DNA from: Streptomyces sp. NBC_00335
GTDB lineage: Bacteria > Actinomycetota > Actinomycetes > Streptomycetales > Streptomycetaceae
Reading direction: 5' to 3'
DNA: 64,000 bases
NCBI RefSeq assembly: GCF_036127095.1
Contig: NZ_CP108006.1
Location: 7,617,501-7,681,500 of the forward strand
This document shows, in pieces, positions 1 to 8,710 of this stretch. Numbering within the stretch: the first letter of the stretch is position 1; each line of letters opens with the position of its first letter. The notes beneath the pieces are model-generated. The model worked only from the letters and a program-made list of their open reading frames with translations. It did no database searches and was not told the origin of the DNA. The translations under genes were made by a program, and so were the position numbers.

Positions 1-622
1 TCAGCCGCTCCCAGACGCTGACGGCGCGCAGCCGGGCCATCTGGGAGACCAGGTCGAGATCGGCCGTCGTCGCGGCGGCGACCAGCTCGCGCAGGCTGTC
101 GGATGCGTGGGCGATGTCGGCGTCGGTGAGGAGCAGGTACTCGGGGGCGGGGCCCTGGGCGGAGCCCTGGGGGGACTCCGGTCCGAAGTCCGGGCCGGGG
201 TCGGGGCTCGGGTGGGCGCCGGAGCGGGCGCCGGAGCGTGCGTGCGCGATGCCGTGCCGGAGCGCCCAGAGCTTGCCGGTCCAGCCGGCGCCCGGCTCGC
301 CGGGGGAGAGGACCGTGAGGGGCAGCCCGCACTGTGCGTCCGCGAGCCGCCGGGCGAGGGCGGCCGTTCCGTCCGTACTCCCGTCGTCGACCAGGATGAC
401 CTCGGCCTCGCCGGGATAGTCCTGCGCGAGCAGCGAGGGCAGGCTGTGCGGCAGCACCTCGGCCTCGTCCCTGGCCGGGACCACGATCGCTACGGACGGC
501 CAGCGCGCGGGGTCGTGCCGGGGCGGGAGGCGCGTATCGGTCCGCCAGAACATGCCTTGACCGAGGGTGAGCCAGAGCCAGACGGCGAGCGAGGCGCACG
601 CGGCGACGAGGAGATAACCCAT
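1..622 (-). CDS. Family 2 glycosyltransferase, HpnB-like (partial, C-terminus cut)
   Basis: The reading frame begins at the ATG whose complement is 620-622 and runs off the left edge, so only about 207 residues are present. An N-terminal membrane segment (MGYLLVAACASLAVWLWL) is followed by the GT-A nucleotide-sugar fold: VAIVVPARDEAEVLP, the VDDGSTDGT motif, PGEPGAGWTGKLWA, and a TDADIAHA stretch that supplies the metal-binding DxD-type aspartates. This order matches hopene-associated glycosyltransferases (HpnB) and related actinobacterial GT2 enzymes, which transfer a sugar from an activated donor at the membrane. No hopanoid gene is visible nearby, so the hopanoid link is family inference only. 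A low-complexity Ser/Ala/Gly/Pro insert (complement of about 170-250) separates the two motifs. Its divergent neighbour is the racemase gene at 845. Confidence 0.82.
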   Translation of the reverse strand, partial: MGYLLVAACASLAVWLWLTLGQGMFWRTDTRLPPRHDPARWPSVAIVVPARDEAEVLPHSLPSLLAQDYPGEAEVILVDDGSTDGTAALARRLADAQCGLPLTVLSPGEPGAGWTGKLWALRHGIAHARSGARSGAHPSPDPGPDFGPESPQGSAQGPAPEYLLLTDADIAHASDSLRELVAAATTADLDLVSQMARLRAVSVWERL

Positions 623-844
623 CCCGGCAGTCTGCCGGGAGCGGCCCGCGGGGGGTGTCGGGACACCGGGGTTCGACGGGGCGGGTTGGGGCGGGGTTCG
701 GGTGGGGTTCGGGTGGGCCGGGACGGCCAGCCGGGCCGTGGCGGGGCGGTGGCCGCTCCACGGTTGGCCGCGGAGTGGTGGCGTGGCGGGAGTGGCGGTC
801 CTGTCGACCCGGGCGGGGGCGGGGGGATCCATTAAGGTGACCAA

Positions 845-1651
845 GTGAAGATCGCCCTGATGGACTCCGGAATCGGCCTCCTCGCGGCGGCCGCCGCGAT
901 GCGCCGGCTGCGGCCGGACGCCGAGCTGGTGCTGTCCTGCGACCCCGACGGGATGCCCTGGGGTCCGCGGACCCCGCAGGACCTCACCGGGCGGGCCCTC
1001 ACCGTCGCGCGGGCCGCCGCCGCGCACCGGCCGGACGCGCTGATCGTCGCCTGCAACACCGCTTCCGTTCACGCGCTGCCCGCGCTGCGCGCCGCGCTGG
1101 AGCCCGCGATCCCCGTCATCGGAACCGTGCCGGCGATCAAGCCCGCCGCGGCCGCCGGAGGGCGCGTGGCCATCTGGGCCACCCCCGCCACCACCGGCAG
1201 CCCCTACCAGCGGGGCCTGATCCGTGACTTCGCCGACGGGGCGCACGTCACCGAGGTGCCCTGCCCGGGACTGGCCGACGCCGCCGACGCCGCCGACGAG
1301 GCAGCCGTCGTACGGGCCGTCGCCGCGGCCGCCGCACTGACCCCGGCCGATGTCACCGACGTGGTGCTCGGCTGCACGCACTACGAGCTGGTCGAGGATC
1401 TGATCCGGGCCGCGCTCGACCGGCGCACCGGCGGCGCAACGTACGCCTTCCACGGCTCCGCCGAGGCCGTCGCCGTCCAGGCCCTGCGCCGGCTCGGCGC
1501 CCGCCCCGAGCCGGGCCTGCCGTACACCGGCGGCCTGACCGTCCTGCTCAGCGGCCGCCCCGGCACACTGCCCGAGGCCGCCCTCGGCTACGCCGAAGGC
1601 CGCCTGCTGGCCGGGCGGAGCGCAGCCGTCGGGGGATCCCTCCAGGGGTGA
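845..1651 (+). CDS. Glutamate racemase-like Asp/Glu racemase family protein
   Basis: 268 residues from a GTG start. The two cysteines that act as acid/base pair in amino-acid racemases are both in place: C70 in VACNTAS and C177 in LGCTHYELV. The N-terminus MKIALMDSGIGLL is the MurI 'FDSGxGG' substrate motif with one glycine replaced by leucine. Known members interconvert L- and D-glutamate for peptidoglycan, or act on aspartate or hydantoins. Because the DSG motif is altered, and streptomycetes usually carry a canonical murI elsewhere, this may be a paralogue with another substrate; that is inference. It stands alone, with a Gly/Ala-rich C-terminus and a convergent neighbour 20 nt downstream. 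Confidence 0.82.
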   Translation: MKIALMDSGIGLLAAAAAMRRLRPDAELVLSCDPDGMPWGPRTPQDLTGRALTVARAAAAHRPDALIVACNTASVHALPALRAALEPAIPVIGTVPAIKPAAAAGGRVAIWATPATTGSPYQRGLIRDFADGAHVTEVPCPGLADAADAADEAAVVRAVAAAAALTPADVTDVVLGCTHYELVEDLIRAALDRRTGGATYAFHGSAEAVAVQALRRLGARPEPGLPYTGGLTVLLSGRPGTLPEAALGYAEGRLLAGRSAAVGGSLQG

Positions 1652-1671
1652 CCCCCGGGGAGGCGGACCCG

Positions 1672-2637
1672 TCAGCAGCCGGGCTGCCGCTGCTGCCCCG
1701 GAGCCGCCACCGCGTCGGCCCCGGCCTCCGCGAGGCGCCGGGCCAGTTCCCGTAGCCCGGCGGCGTCCAGGACCCGGCCCCCGAAGCCCGGCAGCGGTAC
1801 GTGCAGCCGGGCCGTCCAGGACTCCGGGACCGCCGCCGCGCCGTACCGCGCCCCGGCCAGGGTGGCGGTGACCGCCGCCACCGTGTCGGTGTCGCCGCCC
1901 AGGTCCACGGCGGCCCGTACGGCGTCCGCGAAGCCCCTCGTGGTGCGCAGCGCCCACACCGCCGAGCCCAGGCAGGGCCACACCGCCCCGTTGGCCTCGG
2001 TGGCCAGCTCCGGATGCCAGTCAGGGGCGAGGATCCGCCCGTACCGCTCGCGGTGGTCCGGATGCACCTGCGCCAGCGTCGCGGGGAGCGCGGAGAGGGG
2101 GTCGTCGCCGTCGAGGGCCACGCGTACGAGGTCGTGCAGGACGGCCGTGCCTTCCCAGGCGGCCCGGTCCCCGTGGGTGAGCGCGGCGATCCGCCGGGCG
2201 GCGTCCATGGTCGGCTCCCGCCCGGCGGGGGCGAAGTACACCGCCGAGGTCGAGGCGCGCATCAGGGAACCATTGCCCGCCGCCCGTGCGGTGTCCTGGA
2301 AGTGCAGCGCGGCTGCCAGGTCCCACGCGTCGCCGCTCGCCAGCACGCTCCTCGTCTGCAGCCCGATGTCCTTGGGGCCCCCGGCCGCCCAGCGCCGGAA
2401 CCGGCCGAAGACGTCGGGGAGTTCGAGTCCGCCGCAGTCCAGCAGGGATTCCCCGACCAGCACGGCCATCTGCGTGTCGTCGGTGGCCTCGCCCGGATCC
2501 CAGCCGCCGCCACCGCGCATCTCCTCGCCCCGGGCGCTCAACTGCCCGGCGGGGCCGAACTCGTAGGGCGCGCCGAGCGCGTCCCCGGCCGCAGAGCCGA
2601 GCACGGCTCCGGCGGCACGGTCGGTCCGGGTGGTCAC
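1672..2637 (-). CDS. ADP-ribosylglycohydrolase family protein
   Basis: 321 residues from a GTG start (complement of 2635-2637) that overlaps the stop of the upstream TetR gene by 4 nt (GTGA), so the two are translationally coupled. The family's dinuclear-metal signatures are visible: GDALG at residues 18-22, TDDTQM at 52-57 and DLGGDTDTVAA near residue 250. These aspartates bind two Mg ions in the DraG/ARH fold, which removes ADP-ribose from proteins or small molecules. The substrate is unknown. Coupling to a repressor suggests inducible expression together with the FAD monooxygenase across the divergent promoter. Confidence 0.9.
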   Translation of the reverse strand: MTTRTDRAAGAVLGSAAGDALGAPYEFGPAGQLSARGEEMRGGGGWDPGEATDDTQMAVLVGESLLDCGGLELPDVFGRFRRWAAGGPKDIGLQTRSVLASGDAWDLAAALHFQDTARAAGNGSLMRASTSAVYFAPAGREPTMDAARRIAALTHGDRAAWEGTAVLHDLVRVALDGDDPLSALPATLAQVHPDHRERYGRILAPDWHPELATEANGAVWPCLGSAVWALRTTRGFADAVRAAVDLGGDTDTVAAVTATLAGARYGAAAVPESWTARLHVPLPGFGGRVLDAAGLRELARRLAEAGADAVAAPGQQRQPGC

Positions 2638-3233
2638 GGGGTCTCCTCCCGCGGTCCGGGGCACACGCGGTCCAGCACCCCGCGCGCGAAGGCGTCCAGG
2701 TCGGTGAGGCCGGCCGCGGCCAGGGTGGCAGGAGCGCCCGCCAGGAGGTGGGGGACGGCTCCGTGCAGCGCGAGGGTGAGGGTGCGGGCCTGCTCCGGAC
2801 CGGCCGGCAGGCCGGCGGCGGCCAGCAGGTGGCCGAACGCCGCGAAGTCCGCCGCCGCGATGGGGTCCAGGAGCTCGGCCAGCCACGGCCTTCGGGTCGC
2901 CTCGGCCTGGAGCTCCAGGTACGCCACCATGCGGGGCCGCCCGGGTCCGGCCGTATCGCGGAGCAGTCCGGCGAGCAGCGCGGCGAGTGCGGCCCGGTCG
3001 GCGGGTCCGGGTCCGGCCCCCGCGAGCCCGTCGGCCAGTGCCCGGTACTGCTCCAGGCAGCGCCCGGCGACCGCCTGCAGCAGCGCGTCACGGGTCGGGA
3101 AGTAGTTCTTGGCCGTACCGAGCGGCACGTCGGCCGCCGCGTCGACGGCCCGGTGCGTCAGGCCCCGCCCGCCCGCCTCGGCGAGCACCGCGATGGCCGC
3201 GTCCCGCAGCCGGTCCCTTCGGTCCTGGTTCAC
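2634..3233 (-). CDS. TetR family transcriptional regulator
   Basis: 199 residues starting at GTG 3233 (NQDRRDRLRDAAIAVLAEAG follows). The N-terminal helix-turn-helix is GLTHRAVDAAADVPLGTAKNYF at about residues 24-46; the rest is an Ala/Leu-rich ligand-binding domain. A longer upstream reading frame exists but covers the divergent promoter and has no TetR-like sequence, so the GTG start is preferred. The gene is divergent from the FAD monooxygenase and coupled to the ADP-ribosylglycohydrolase downstream. It probably represses both directions by binding the inverted repeat at 3248-3285. Confidence 0.9.
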   Translation of the reverse strand: MNQDRRDRLRDAAIAVLAEAGGRGLTHRAVDAAADVPLGTAKNYFPTRDALLQAVAGRCLEQYRALADGLAGAGPGPADRAALAALLAGLLRDTAGPGRPRMVAYLELQAEATRRPWLAELLDPIAAADFAAFGHLLAAAGLPAGPEQARTLTLALHGAVPHLLAGAPATLAAAGLTDLDAFARGVLDRVCPGPREETP

Positions 3234-3247
3234 GTTGCCAGCATAAC

Positions 3248-3285
3248 CACGCCCGTGGTACCACAGGTGTAGCACCACGGGTGTG
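3248..3285. promoter_or_regulatory. Inverted repeat in TetR/monooxygenase divergent promoter, probable operator
   Basis: The arms CACGCCCGTGGT (3248-3259) and ACCACGGGTGTG (3274-3285) match at 11 of 12 positions and are separated by 14 nt. The left arm also contains its own small palindrome, ACCAC-GCC-GTGGT-like. The site lies 14 nt from the TetR start and just upstream of the monooxygenase, which is where TetR autoregulatory operators usually sit. Confidence 0.6.
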
Positions 3286-3321
3286 GTGGTTCGGTGGGAG
3301 TGGTCAGAGCGGGGGCGTGCC

Positions 3322-4398
3322 GTGGACGTGAGTGCCGGGGTCAGGGCTGGGCGAGGGGGCTCGGCGGTGGTCGTCGGCGCCGGGGTCGGTGGCCTCGCCA
3401 CCGCCATCGGTCTGCGCAGGGCCGGATGGGCGGTGACCGTTCTGGAGCGCCGGGTCGAGTCGGAGCGGTACGGCACCGCCCTCGGCATCCACCCCGCGGC
3501 CCAGGAGGCCCTCGACCGGCTCGGCCTCGGCGGGGTGCTCCGGGCGCGCGCGGTCCCGTACCGCGACGCGCAGATCCGGCGGCCCGACGGCCGGGTCCTG
3601 GCCGCGCTTCCGCTGGAGCGGATCGAGCGCAGGGCGGGCCGGCCCGAACTCCTCATCTCACGGCCCTACTTGATCGACGCGCTGCTCGCCGAACTCGCGC
3701 TGCTCGGGGGCGCGGAGATCGCGTACGGCCGGGCCTACGAGGCTTCGGCCGCGCGGGGCGCGGACCTCCTCGTCGGCGCCGACGGGATCAACAGCGCGGT
3801 CCGCGCCGAGCGTTTCGAGGGCGTGAGCCGGCCGCGCGAGCTCCGCTCCACGGCCTGGATCGGCACCGCCGGATTCGAGACCGGCGTCTACGGCGAGACC
3901 TGGGGCCGGGGCCGCTTCTTCGGGATGACCCCGGTCGAACCCGGCCGCACCAACTGGTACGCCACCGTGCCCGAGGCAACCACCGCCCAGGAACTGCGAG
4001 CCGCCTTCGCCGACTGGCACGACCCCATCCCGCGCGTGCTCGCCGACACCGACCCGCAGACCTGGATCCGCTACCGGATGCGCCACCTGTACCCGGCGCT
4101 GCCCTCCTTCACCCGCACGGCCCCGACCGGACCGGTGGCCCTGGTCGGCGACGCGGCGCACGCCATGACGCCGAACCTCGGCCAGGGCGCCTGCACCGCG
4201 CTCCTCGACGCGGAGGCGCTCACCCGGGCCGTTGCCGCCCGCGGACCCGGCGGCCTGCCCGCCGCGCTGCGCGCGTACGAAGGCGAGCGCCGTCGCAGTG
4301 CGCAGCGGGTGGCGTTCGGCTCCCGGACCCTGCACCGCTTCATGACGGTCCGCCGCCCGGCCCTGCGGGACGCGCTCGTCGGCCTGCTGCCCGGTTAG
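3322..4398 (+). CDS. FAD-dependent monooxygenase (aromatic hydroxylase type)
   Basis: 358 residues from GTG 3322; a GTG at 3283 is also in frame but lies inside the right operator arm, so the shorter form is preferred. The N-terminal dinucleotide motif AVVVGAGVGGLATAIGL is followed by ERR (ribose-binding acidic residue), a DLLVGADGINSAVR segment (the DG motif of PHBH-type hydroxylases) and LVGDAAHAMTPNLGQGA near residue 275 (GD motif). Such enzymes use NAD(P)H and O2 to hydroxylate or inactivate small aromatic compounds, including some antibiotics. Control by the divergent TetR fits an inducible detoxification or catabolic role; the substrate cannot be read from sequence. Confidence 0.88.
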   Translation: MDVSAGVRAGRGGSAVVVGAGVGGLATAIGLRRAGWAVTVLERRVESERYGTALGIHPAAQEALDRLGLGGVLRARAVPYRDAQIRRPDGRVLAALPLERIERRAGRPELLISRPYLIDALLAELALLGGAEIAYGRAYEASAARGADLLVGADGINSAVRAERFEGVSRPRELRSTAWIGTAGFETGVYGETWGRGRFFGMTPVEPGRTNWYATVPEATTAQELRAAFADWHDPIPRVLADTDPQTWIRYRMRHLYPALPSFTRTAPTGPVALVGDAAHAMTPNLGQGACTALLDAEALTRAVAARGPGGLPAALRAYEGERRRSAQRVAFGSRTLHRFMTVRRPALRDALVGLLPG

Positions 4399-4413
4399 CG
4401 AGGCCCGGTCGGC

Positions 4414-4899
4414 CTAGGCGGTCGGGGTCGCGGCCAGTCGGCGTTCCGCTTCTTCTCCCGAGACGTCCTCCAGGTGGGTCAAGAAGATCCACGTGTGTCC
4501 GTACGGGTCGCGCAGGTGGGCCGTGCGGTCGCCGTGGAACTGGTCCGCGGGCTCCTGCAGCACTTCCGCGCCCGCCGCCGCGGCCGTCCGGACGAGGTCG
4601 TCCACGTCCGCGACGAACACGTGCAGCGCCACCGACGTCCCGCCGAGCGCGGTCGGGGCGGTGAAGCCGCCGCCGGCCGTGTCGCCGAGCATCAGTACCG
4701 CCCCGCCGACCCGTATCTCCGCGTGGATGACTCCGCCGCCCGGTGCGTCCAGCCGGAACTCCTCCACCGCCCCGAAGGCCCGTGCGTAGAAATCCAGGGC
4801 GCCGACCGCGTCGGCCACCATGATGTGCGGCACCACCGCCGTGCGATAGCGCTCCGGGATCGTCCGTCCTGACACCTCTGCCGCCTCGATGTTCGTCAT
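4414..4899 (-). CDS. VOC (glyoxalase/PhnB-like) family protein
   Basis: 161 residues. The sequence shows two beta-alpha-beta-beta-beta modules of the vicinal oxygen chelate fold: VVPHIMVADAVGALDFYARAF, then ALHVFVADVDDLVRTAAAAGAEVL, ending RDPYGHTWIFLTH. The pattern resembles PhnB-type proteins annotated as glyoxalase- or bleomycin-resistance-like. Metal ligands are not all obvious, so it may be a binding rather than a catalytic protein. It is convergent with the monooxygenase (15 nt apart) and has its own short promoter before 4945. Confidence 0.85.
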   Translation of the reverse strand: MTNIEAAEVSGRTIPERYRTAVVPHIMVADAVGALDFYARAFGAVEEFRLDAPGGGVIHAEIRVGGAVLMLGDTAGGGFTAPTALGGTSVALHVFVADVDDLVRTAAAAGAEVLQEPADQFHGDRTAHLRDPYGHTWIFLTHLEDVSGEEAERRLAATPTA

Positions 4900-4980
4900 G
4901 TCCGTGACCGTAGGACCTCAAGCGCGATTCAGGTCAAGAAGCCGGTGGCGTCCCTGCGGAACGTGAGTACGCTGCTACAC

Positions 4981-5496
4981 ATGACGGGTCACCCCCCGGG
5001 GCCGCTCTGGACGGGCCGGGCCTCCAACCGCGTGCAGTGGATCCTCGCCGGAGCCGGCGCGGCCTGTCTCGCGCTGGGCATCGAGCTCGCCGTCGACCAC
5101 GCCTGGGGCGCCGGCATCGTGGCGCTGCTCATGGCGGTGATCGGCTGCCTCGCCGCGGGCCTGCTCATCCTCTTCGGCACCCTCGCCTTCGTGCACGTCG
5201 CCGTCACCGTCGACGTCGAGGCCATCGAGGTGCGCTGCGGGCACATCGGGCTGCCGCGCCGCAGGATCCGGCTCACGGACGTGGAGGCCGCCGAGTACGT
5301 GCCGCGGATCACCCCGCAGCAGTGGGGCGGCTGGGGCTACCGCTGGCGTCCCGAGCGCGGCACCGCCGTCATCGTCCGGCGCGGGGAAGGCCTGGAACTG
5401 AGGCTCGGCGACGGCAAGCTCTTCACCGTCACGGTCGACGACGCGGAGAGCGCGGTCCGGGTGATCCGCACCCATCTGCGCGCGCTGGCCCACTGA
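4981..5496 (+). CDS. Small membrane protein with PH-like C-terminal domain
   Basis: 171 residues from ATG 4981 (GTG 4945 is in frame and possible). Two hydrophobic helices (about residues 18-38 and 44-72) are followed by a soluble beta-rich domain containing VDVEAIEVRCGHIGLPRRR, then GTAVIVRRGEGLELRLGDGK, and a C-terminal helix. The arrangement recalls DUF3093-like or PH-like membrane proteins of actinobacteria, but I do not recognise the family with certainty. It precedes lnt by 40 nt on the same strand and could share its transcript. Confidence 0.7.
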   Translation: MTGHPPGPLWTGRASNRVQWILAGAGAACLALGIELAVDHAWGAGIVALLMAVIGCLAAGLLILFGTLAFVHVAVTVDVEAIEVRCGHIGLPRRRIRLTDVEAAEYVPRITPQQWGGWGYRWRPERGTAVIVRRGEGLELRLGDGKLFTVTVDDAESAVRVIRTHLRALAH

Positions 5497-5536
5497 CTCC
5501 GTCACCTGCACAGCGAGGGGACGTACACTCCGCCAG

Positions 5537-7183
5537 ATGAGCAGCAGTGCGACCCGCGCGGCCGGGAACGATGCCGGAAACCAACCGCGAGGGCAGACGG
5601 AAGCGGAAGCGGTGGACGGCGTGCGGACGCAAGCGTCCGGGGCAGGGGCCGTGGCGGGTTCCCCCGCGCGGCGGTGGGCCGGACGGCTGGCGCGGCCCGG
5701 GCTCGCCGTCCTGTCCGGAGTGCTCCTCTACCTCAGCTTCCCGCCCCGCCCCCTGTGGTGGCTGGCCCCCCTCGCCCTGGCCCTGCTCGGCTGGTGCCTG
5801 TACGGGCGCCGCGCGCGGGCCGGTTTCGGCCTCGGCGTGCTGCACGGGCTCGGCTTCCTGCTGCCGCTGCTCGTCTGGACCGGCGAGGGCGTCGGCCCGG
5901 TGCCGTGGCTGGCGCTCGTCACCCTCGAATCCCTGCTGATGGGCCTCACCACCCTCGGCATCGCCCTCGTCAGCCGGCTCCCCGGCTGGCCGCTGTGGGG
6001 CGCCGCCGTTTGGATCGGCGGCGAGGCACTGCGCGCCCGGGCCCCCTTCGGGGGCTTCCCCTGGGGCAAGCTCGCCTTCGGCCAGCCCGACGGCGTCTTC
6101 CTGCCGCTCGCCGCGCTCGGCGGCACCCCGCTGCTCTCCTTCGCCGTGGCCCTGTGCGGATTCGGGCTGTACGAGGTCCTGCGTGTCGGCGCCGACACCC
6201 GCCGGGCCACCGCCGCGCTGCTCGCCGCCACCGCCGTGGCCGTCCCGCTCGCCGGGGCGCTGGCGGCCAAGCCGCTGGTGTCCGACGCGGCCGAGGACGG
6301 CACCGTGGTGGCCGCCGTCATCCAGGGCAACGTCCCGCGCGCCGGGTTCGACTTCAACGCCCAGCGCCGCCAGGTCCTGGACAACCACGCCAACCGCACG
6401 ATCCAGCTCGCCGAGGACATCAAGCTCGGCAAGGTCGCGAAGCCCGACTTCGTCGTCTGGCCGGAGAACTCCTCCGACATCGACCCGTTCACCGAACCCG
6501 ACGCCTACGGCGTCATCGACAACGCGGTCAAGACCATCGGGGTGCCCGTCGCCATCGGCTCCGTACTGGCCCCGGAGACCGGCCCGCTGCGCAACACGAT
6601 GATCCTGTGGGACCCGGTCAAGGGCCCCGTGGACACCTACGACAAGCGGAAGATCCAGCCCTTCGGCGAGCGCATCCCGATGCGCTCCTTCGTCCGGCTC
6701 TTCAGCTCCGACGTGGACCGGGTGCGGCGCGACTTCGGCCCCGGCAAGGAACCCGGCGTCTTCGACATGGCGGGCAGCGGAGTCGGCATGGTCACCTGCT
6801 ACGAAGCCGCCTTCGACGACGCCGTCCGCTCCACCGTCCGGGCCGGCGCCCAGGTCATCGCGGTGCCCAGCAACAACGCCACCTTCGGCCGCACCGAGAT
6901 GACCTACCAGCAGCTCGCCATGGACCGGGTCCGGGCCGTGGAGCACAGCCGGACCGTACTGGTCCCCGTCACCAGCGGGGTCAGCGCGGTGATCCGCCCC
7001 GACGGCGAGATCGTCCAGCAGACGAAGCTGTTCACGGCCGACGCCCTGGTCGCGGAGATTCCGCTGCGCTCCACCGAAACGCCCGCCACCCGTTTCGGTC
7101 CGCTCGCCGAGTACCTCCTGCTGGCCGTGGCCGCCGCCGGACTCGGCTGGACGTTCGTACGCCGGATGCGCAGGGCCTCGTAA
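5537..7183 (+). CDS. lnt: Apolipoprotein N-acyltransferase
   Basis: 548 residues. A cytoplasmic N-tail is followed by about seven membrane helices (residues 55-260) and an extracytoplasmic carbon-nitrogen hydrolase domain (about 265-510). Catalytic features of the nitrilase fold are present: VVWPENSSDIDPF, KRKIQPFGERIP (catalytic Lys region) and VTCYEAAF with C421 as nucleophile. Lnt transfers a third acyl chain to the N-terminal diacylglyceryl-cysteine of lipoproteins; actinobacteria have it despite being Gram-positive, and streptomycetes often carry two copies. The final membrane helix anchors the catalytic domain (about 515-540). A small Nudix gene follows after 27 nt. Confidence 0.95.
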   Translation: MSSSATRAAGNDAGNQPRGQTEAEAVDGVRTQASGAGAVAGSPARRWAGRLARPGLAVLSGVLLYLSFPPRPLWWLAPLALALLGWCLYGRRARAGFGLGVLHGLGFLLPLLVWTGEGVGPVPWLALVTLESLLMGLTTLGIALVSRLPGWPLWGAAVWIGGEALRARAPFGGFPWGKLAFGQPDGVFLPLAALGGTPLLSFAVALCGFGLYEVLRVGADTRRATAALLAATAVAVPLAGALAAKPLVSDAAEDGTVVAAVIQGNVPRAGFDFNAQRRQVLDNHANRTIQLAEDIKLGKVAKPDFVVWPENSSDIDPFTEPDAYGVIDNAVKTIGVPVAIGSVLAPETGPLRNTMILWDPVKGPVDTYDKRKIQPFGERIPMRSFVRLFSSDVDRVRRDFGPGKEPGVFDMAGSGVGMVTCYEAAFDDAVRSTVRAGAQVIAVPSNNATFGRTEMTYQQLAMDRVRAVEHSRTVLVPVTSGVSAVIRPDGEIVQQTKLFTADALVAEIPLRSTETPATRFGPLAEYLLLAVAAAGLGWTFVRRMRRAS

Positions 7184-7210
7184 GGTCGCGGGGCCTCGTA
7201 AGGTCGGGGA

Positions 7211-7705
7211 ATGACCACACCTGACTTCATCCGTACCCTGCGCGCCACCGCCGGTCACCAGTTGCTGCTGCTGCCGGGGGTGACCGCCGTCGTCGTCGAC
7301 GAGCGGGGGCGGGTCCTGCTGGGCCGTCGCGCCGACACCGGACGGTGGTCGGTCGTCGGCGGGATCGCGGAGCCCGGCGAGCAGCCGGCCGACACGGCGG
7401 TGCGCGAGGTGTACGAGGAGACGGCGGTGCGGTGCGTACCGGAGCGCGTGGTGCTGGTGCAGATGCTCCCGCCGATGACCTACCCGAACGGGGACGTCTG
7501 CCAGTTCCAGGACATCACCTTCCGCTGCCGGGCCACGGGCGGGGAGGCGCGGGTCAACGACAACGAGTCGCTGGAGGTGGCCTGGTTCGAGCCGGACGCG
7601 CTGCCGGAGCCGCTGGAGTCCTTCGCGGTGGACCGGATCCGTCAGGCCCTGCGGGACGAGCCGACCTGGTTCGAGGCCGCCGCCCCGGTGGGCCTCGGCA
7701 CCTGA
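7211..7705 (+). CDS. Nudix hydrolase
   Basis: 164 residues. The Nudix box is intact at roughly residues 55-78: GGIAEPGEQPADTAVREV plus YEET, giving the Gx5Ex7REVxEE pattern that binds Mg for hydrolysis of nucleoside diphosphate-linked compounds. The preceding strand is VVVDERGRVLLGRR and the box is followed by RCVPERVVLVQM. The substrate (NDP-sugar, oxidised nucleotide or other) is not predictable. It lies 27 nt after lnt. A 16-nt direct repeat (gggcctcgtaaggtcg) spans the end of lnt and the spacer, so one copy may include the SD-like sequence. Confidence 0.92.
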   Translation: MTTPDFIRTLRATAGHQLLLLPGVTAVVVDERGRVLLGRRADTGRWSVVGGIAEPGEQPADTAVREVYEETAVRCVPERVVLVQMLPPMTYPNGDVCQFQDITFRCRATGGEARVNDNESLEVAWFEPDALPEPLESFAVDRIRQALRDEPTWFEAAAPVGLGT

Positions 7706-7730
7706 CCGCCCCGGCCCCGGCGGGCCGGGC

Positions 7731-8570
7731 TCAGCCGTTGCCGGAGGCCTCGCGGTAGAGCTCCACGGCCTGTTCGCCCATGACCGCGCTGTACGAGACC
7801 TCCGGCACGGTCCCGCCGCCCTCGTAGCCTCCGAGTACCCCCGCCAGTGCGCCGTCGACGAGCCAGGGGCTGCCGCTGGTGCCGCCGGTGAGGGCCGGGC
7901 ATTCGATGCGGCGCTGGGTCCCGGAGAACAGGGTCGTGGTGTTGGCGCAGTACAGCGGGGACTCGCTGCGGCTCGGATAGCCCACGAGGGACACCGTGGC
8001 GTCGGCCGTCTGCTCGGCCGCGACCGGGAAGCCCCCGACCACGTCCTCGATCTGCCGTCCGACCGACTGTCCGTCTTCCGACTGTCCGTCTTCCGACTGC
8101 CAGTCGTCCGACTGCCCGCCGTCCAGCGGGGCCACCGTCGCGAAGGCGATGTCGGCGTCGGGGTCCTCGCCTTCCGTCCAGCCCGGGGCCACGTACACGC
8201 CGGTCAGCTTCCACAGGCCGTACGGGGCCGCGCCGTCGCGGTAGCCCGGGGCGAACACGGTGGTGTCGGGGCTGCCCAGGCAGTGCGCGGCGGTGACGAT
8301 CACATCGCGGTCCCGGCTGCGCACCACGGAGGCGGTGCAGAAGTGGCCGCCGTCGAGCCCGCCCGCGAAGAGCGCGCCGACCCGCCCGGCCGTCTCGTCG
8401 GCGGAGGCCGTGACGGTGACGCCGAGCGGCGGTTCGGCCGGTGCGTCGGGGGAGTCGACGCCGAGCAGGGCCGCCATGGTGGCCAGGGCGAGCAGGATCC
8501 GCGCAGCGCGCCGGTCGCGGGCACGGGCGCGGGAGCGGCGGTCCGGTCGGGAGGGGAGGCGCTGGATCAT
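7731..8570 (-). CDS. Secreted trypsin-like serine protease
   Basis: 279 residues from the ATG at 8570. The basic n-region (about 22 residues, many Arg) and hydrophobic ILLALATMAALLGV form a signal peptide ending near DAPAEP. The chymotrypsin-fold triad is visible: His in VIVTAAHCLG, Asp in DADIAFATV, Ser in ALTGGTSGSPWLVDG; cysteines in FCTASVV and TAAHC can pair. Just after the Asp motif sits an acidic, repetitive insert (DDWQSEDGQSEDGQSVGR) encoded by near-identical 15-nt repeats. The zymogen context is absent, so the mature N-terminus is uncertain. It is a single-gene unit convergent with the Nudix gene. Confidence 0.92.
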   Translation of the reverse strand: MIQRLPSRPDRRSRARARDRRAARILLALATMAALLGVDSPDAPAEPPLGVTVTASADETAGRVGALFAGGLDGGHFCTASVVRSRDRDVIVTAAHCLGSPDTTVFAPGYRDGAAPYGLWKLTGVYVAPGWTEGEDPDADIAFATVAPLDGGQSDDWQSEDGQSEDGQSVGRQIEDVVGGFPVAAEQTADATVSLVGYPSRSESPLYCANTTTLFSGTQRRIECPALTGGTSGSPWLVDGALAGVLGGYEGGGTVPEVSYSAVMGEQAVELYREASGNG

Positions 8571-8710
8571 GCTCCGAGCCTCACGGGGCAACCTGTGACC
8601 GGAGCCGGGGAATCCGTATGAATCCGCTGTGAATCGTCCGAGGAGGCCGACGAGCCCCTTCACGGGCCGGATCGGCTCCGCCCCCGGCCCGGATCGCGCG
8701 CCGGCCCGGA

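Noticed and set aside
5429..7258. 609-codon minus-strand frame opposite lnt
   Set aside because: Shadow of lnt; composition is Gly/Asp/Arg and Gln-rich with no fold signature.
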